Source: Algoriphagus sp. A40 (GTDB lineage: Bacteria > Bacteroidota > Bacteroidia > Cytophagales > Cyclobacteriaceae). From it: a stretch of DNA of 64,000 nt. Below the pieces are notes generated by a model that saw only the letters and a list, made by a program, of their open reading frames with translations, was not told the DNA's origin and made no database searches. Both the position numbers and the translations under genes were made by a program. The stretch covers positions 1-64,000 of the forward strand of contig NZ_MUNY01000038.1 in assembly GCF_002002735.1 (NCBI RefSeq), given 5' to 3'. Shown here piece by piece: positions 62,859 to 64,000 of the stretch; the first letter of the stretch is position 1; each line of letters starts with the position of its first letter.

Positions 62859-64000
62859 CTACGCCGAGTAGGGTGGTGCTAGGTGTTGTGCCTCATCAAC
62901 CATATTTCTAATAATCCCATCCAGTTCATTAGCCGAATCCCTCAAATGTTTCAGCCACATAAATATATCATCCTGATTTTTGTTGCCCTCAATAAAATTC
63001 ATAATCCCCATCATTCTTGCAAGAGGTGCCCGAACTATATGCGACTGGGTCCAGGCAATATTTTTGAGCTTTTCATTCTGTATTTCAATTTGCCTCACAT
63101 AGTTGTTTCTGCTTATTTCAAAATTCTTTCGCTCCGTGATATCAGTCATGGCTCCTACCATCCGGATTGGATTTCCTTTTTCATCTCTGATCACAATACC
63201 CCTGTCAATCACATCGGCATAAGCACCGCCATTTTTTTGATAACGATATTCTTCAGTCCAGTGAGATTTATCAGGTTTTCTGAGTGCTCCATCAATACTT
63301 TTCAATATCTGTTCCCGATCTTCAGGATGAATGTGATTGGACCAGGATTCCAAAGTCGGAGTGATTTTTTCAATTTGGTACCCAAAAAGATTATTGAAAC
63401 CAGCTCCCCAATACAGGGTATTTTCCAAGATATTCCAATCCCATATCGCATCCTGGGTCGCTTCGGTCACTTTTTCAAAGCGTTCATTGGCTTGAAGCAG
63501 GCGAATATCTAATTCTTTTCTCTGGGTAATGTCTTTAAAATAAACAGACAGTCCGGTAGCTGATGGATATACTGCCAATTCAAGCCACATGTTCAATGCC
63601 GGGTAATACTCCTCAAAGGCCAGATTTTCTTGGGTTTCCATGGCCTTGTGATATTGGTGATATATGGCTGTGCCAACGACATCAGGGTATAGGTCCCAAA
63701 GGTTTTTCCCTTGGATGTCCTCCCTTTTCCGGCCTAGAACCCTTTCGGTTTCTTTGTTACAATAGGTTACCACCCAATCTTTGTTCACATGGAAAAAAGC
63801 ATCCCCAATACTTTCCAGGATGTTGTTTTTCTCCTGATAGGCTTTTTCGAGCTCTTCTGCTGCCAGCTTACGTTCATCTATATTTCTGAAGTAAGCCGAA
63901 ATGCCACCCTGCGATGGATAGGCTTTTATTTCATACCATTTTCCATCTGCCGGGTAATAGTATTCAAAGGATTCCGGGTTTTTTGAACGGGCGACCCGTT
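62859..64000 (-). CDS. PAS-domain sensor protein, 5' end outside the window
   Basis: The frame is open without stops from 62859 to the window edge, so the true start lies beyond 64000. A start at 63788 would be an internal GTG. It carries at least two or three PAS domains (WYEIKAYPSQGGISAYFRNI; DWVVTYCNKETERVLGRKRE; ATQDAIWDWNILENTLYWGA) and ends with a HisKA-like helix around WTQSHIVRAPLARMMGIMNF. No HATPase domain follows, so it cannot by itself be a complete kinase. It could signal to a partner kinase or be a regulatory sensor. Confidence 0.85.
   Translation of the reverse strand, partial: RVARSKNPESFEYYYPADGKWYEIKAYPSQGGISAYFRNIDERKLAAEELEKAYQEKNNILESIGDAFFHVNKDWVVTYCNKETERVLGRKREDIQGKNLWDLYPDVVGTAIYHQYHKAMETQENLAFEEYYPALNMWLELAVYPSATGLSVYFKDITQRKELDIRLLQANERFEKVTEATQDAIWDWNILENTLYWGAGFNNLFGYQIEKITPTLESWSNHIHPEDREQILKSIDGALRKPDKSHWTEEYRYQKNGGAYADVIDRGIVIRDEKGNPIRMVGAMTDITERKNFEISRNNYVRQIEIQNEKLKNIAWTQSHIVRAPLARMMGIMNFIEGNKNQDDIFMWLKHLRDSANELDGIIRNMVDEAQHLAPPYSA

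Noticed and set aside
1..64000. CRISPR arrays, tRNA or rRNA genes, transposases, integrases
   Set aside because: No repeat-spacer pattern, tRNA T-loop context or recombinase signature was found on either strand.

Overview
The window looks like a chromosomal segment of a Bacteroidota bacterium, most likely a Cytophagales/Cyclobacteriaceae member of the Algoriphagus type. This rests on gene content and style, not on a marker gene: many lipoprotein signal peptides, two-gene haem-binding cytochrome modules, Bacteroidota-type multidomain ThuA/sugar-dehydrogenase/PKD/cytochrome c proteins, OmpL-like porins, YdeI, DUF2200 and DUF1801 families, a TAnnTTTG promoter, and almost no Shine-Dalgarno sequences. 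I saw no rRNA, tRNA, CRISPR array, transposase or integrase.

Layout. 1-13.4 kb: sugar and housekeeping genes (sugar-dehydrogenase-like lipoprotein, galactokinase, LacI regulator, M28 glutaminyl-cyclase-like enzyme, CysS, GH43 lipoprotein, NudK, HicAB pair, PurH). 13.5-24 kb: mostly small single-gene units, many on AT-richer DNA (a frameshifted GNAT, YdeI, GNAT, VOC, PurN, VOC, DoxX-like), then a GH10 xylanase, an SMR exporter, a HepT/MntA pair whose HepT lacks the catalytic His, and an alpha/beta hydrolase. 24-34.5 kb: a complete potassium-uptake locus. 34.7-45.7 kb: DUF2975/HTH pair, methyltransferase, alkaline phosphatase, two haem-binding proteins, flavin reductase plus hydrolase, DAO-type oxidoreductase, and small enzymes including a rifampin ADP-ribosyltransferase. 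45.7-49.8 kb: an HMA-AraC regulator followed by a stress block (DUF4142, YflT/glycine-zipper protein, a 39-aa peptide, YciE/F, manganese catalase). 50-64 kb: an AraC membrane regulator with a DJ-1/PfpI enzyme, an esterase, an S41 peptidase with a beta-barrel partner, ankyrin protein, Crp/Fnr regulator with YciI and DoxX, and a PAS sensor that runs off the right edge.

The most coherent system is the Kdp locus on the minus strand. A sigma-54 activator of NtrC type (33193-34536) is followed, behind its own terminator, by a 27-aa membrane peptide, a 112-aa unknown protein, a 25-aa KdpF, KdpA, KdpB, KdpC, an outer-membrane porin, a stand-alone KdpD N-terminal domain and a separate HAMP/PAS histidine kinase. 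This replaces the familiar KdpD/KdpE pair with a split sensor and a sigma-54 activator, and it adds an outer-membrane channel. The two tiny peptides are easy to miss. KdpB also carries a short in-frame palindromic insertion.

Other points worth checking: the His-to-Leu change in the HepT toxin, a -1 frameshift in a GNAT gene, a perfect 22-bp hairpin nested in outer inverted repeats upstream of the xylanase, and the HMA-AraC fusion regulator.
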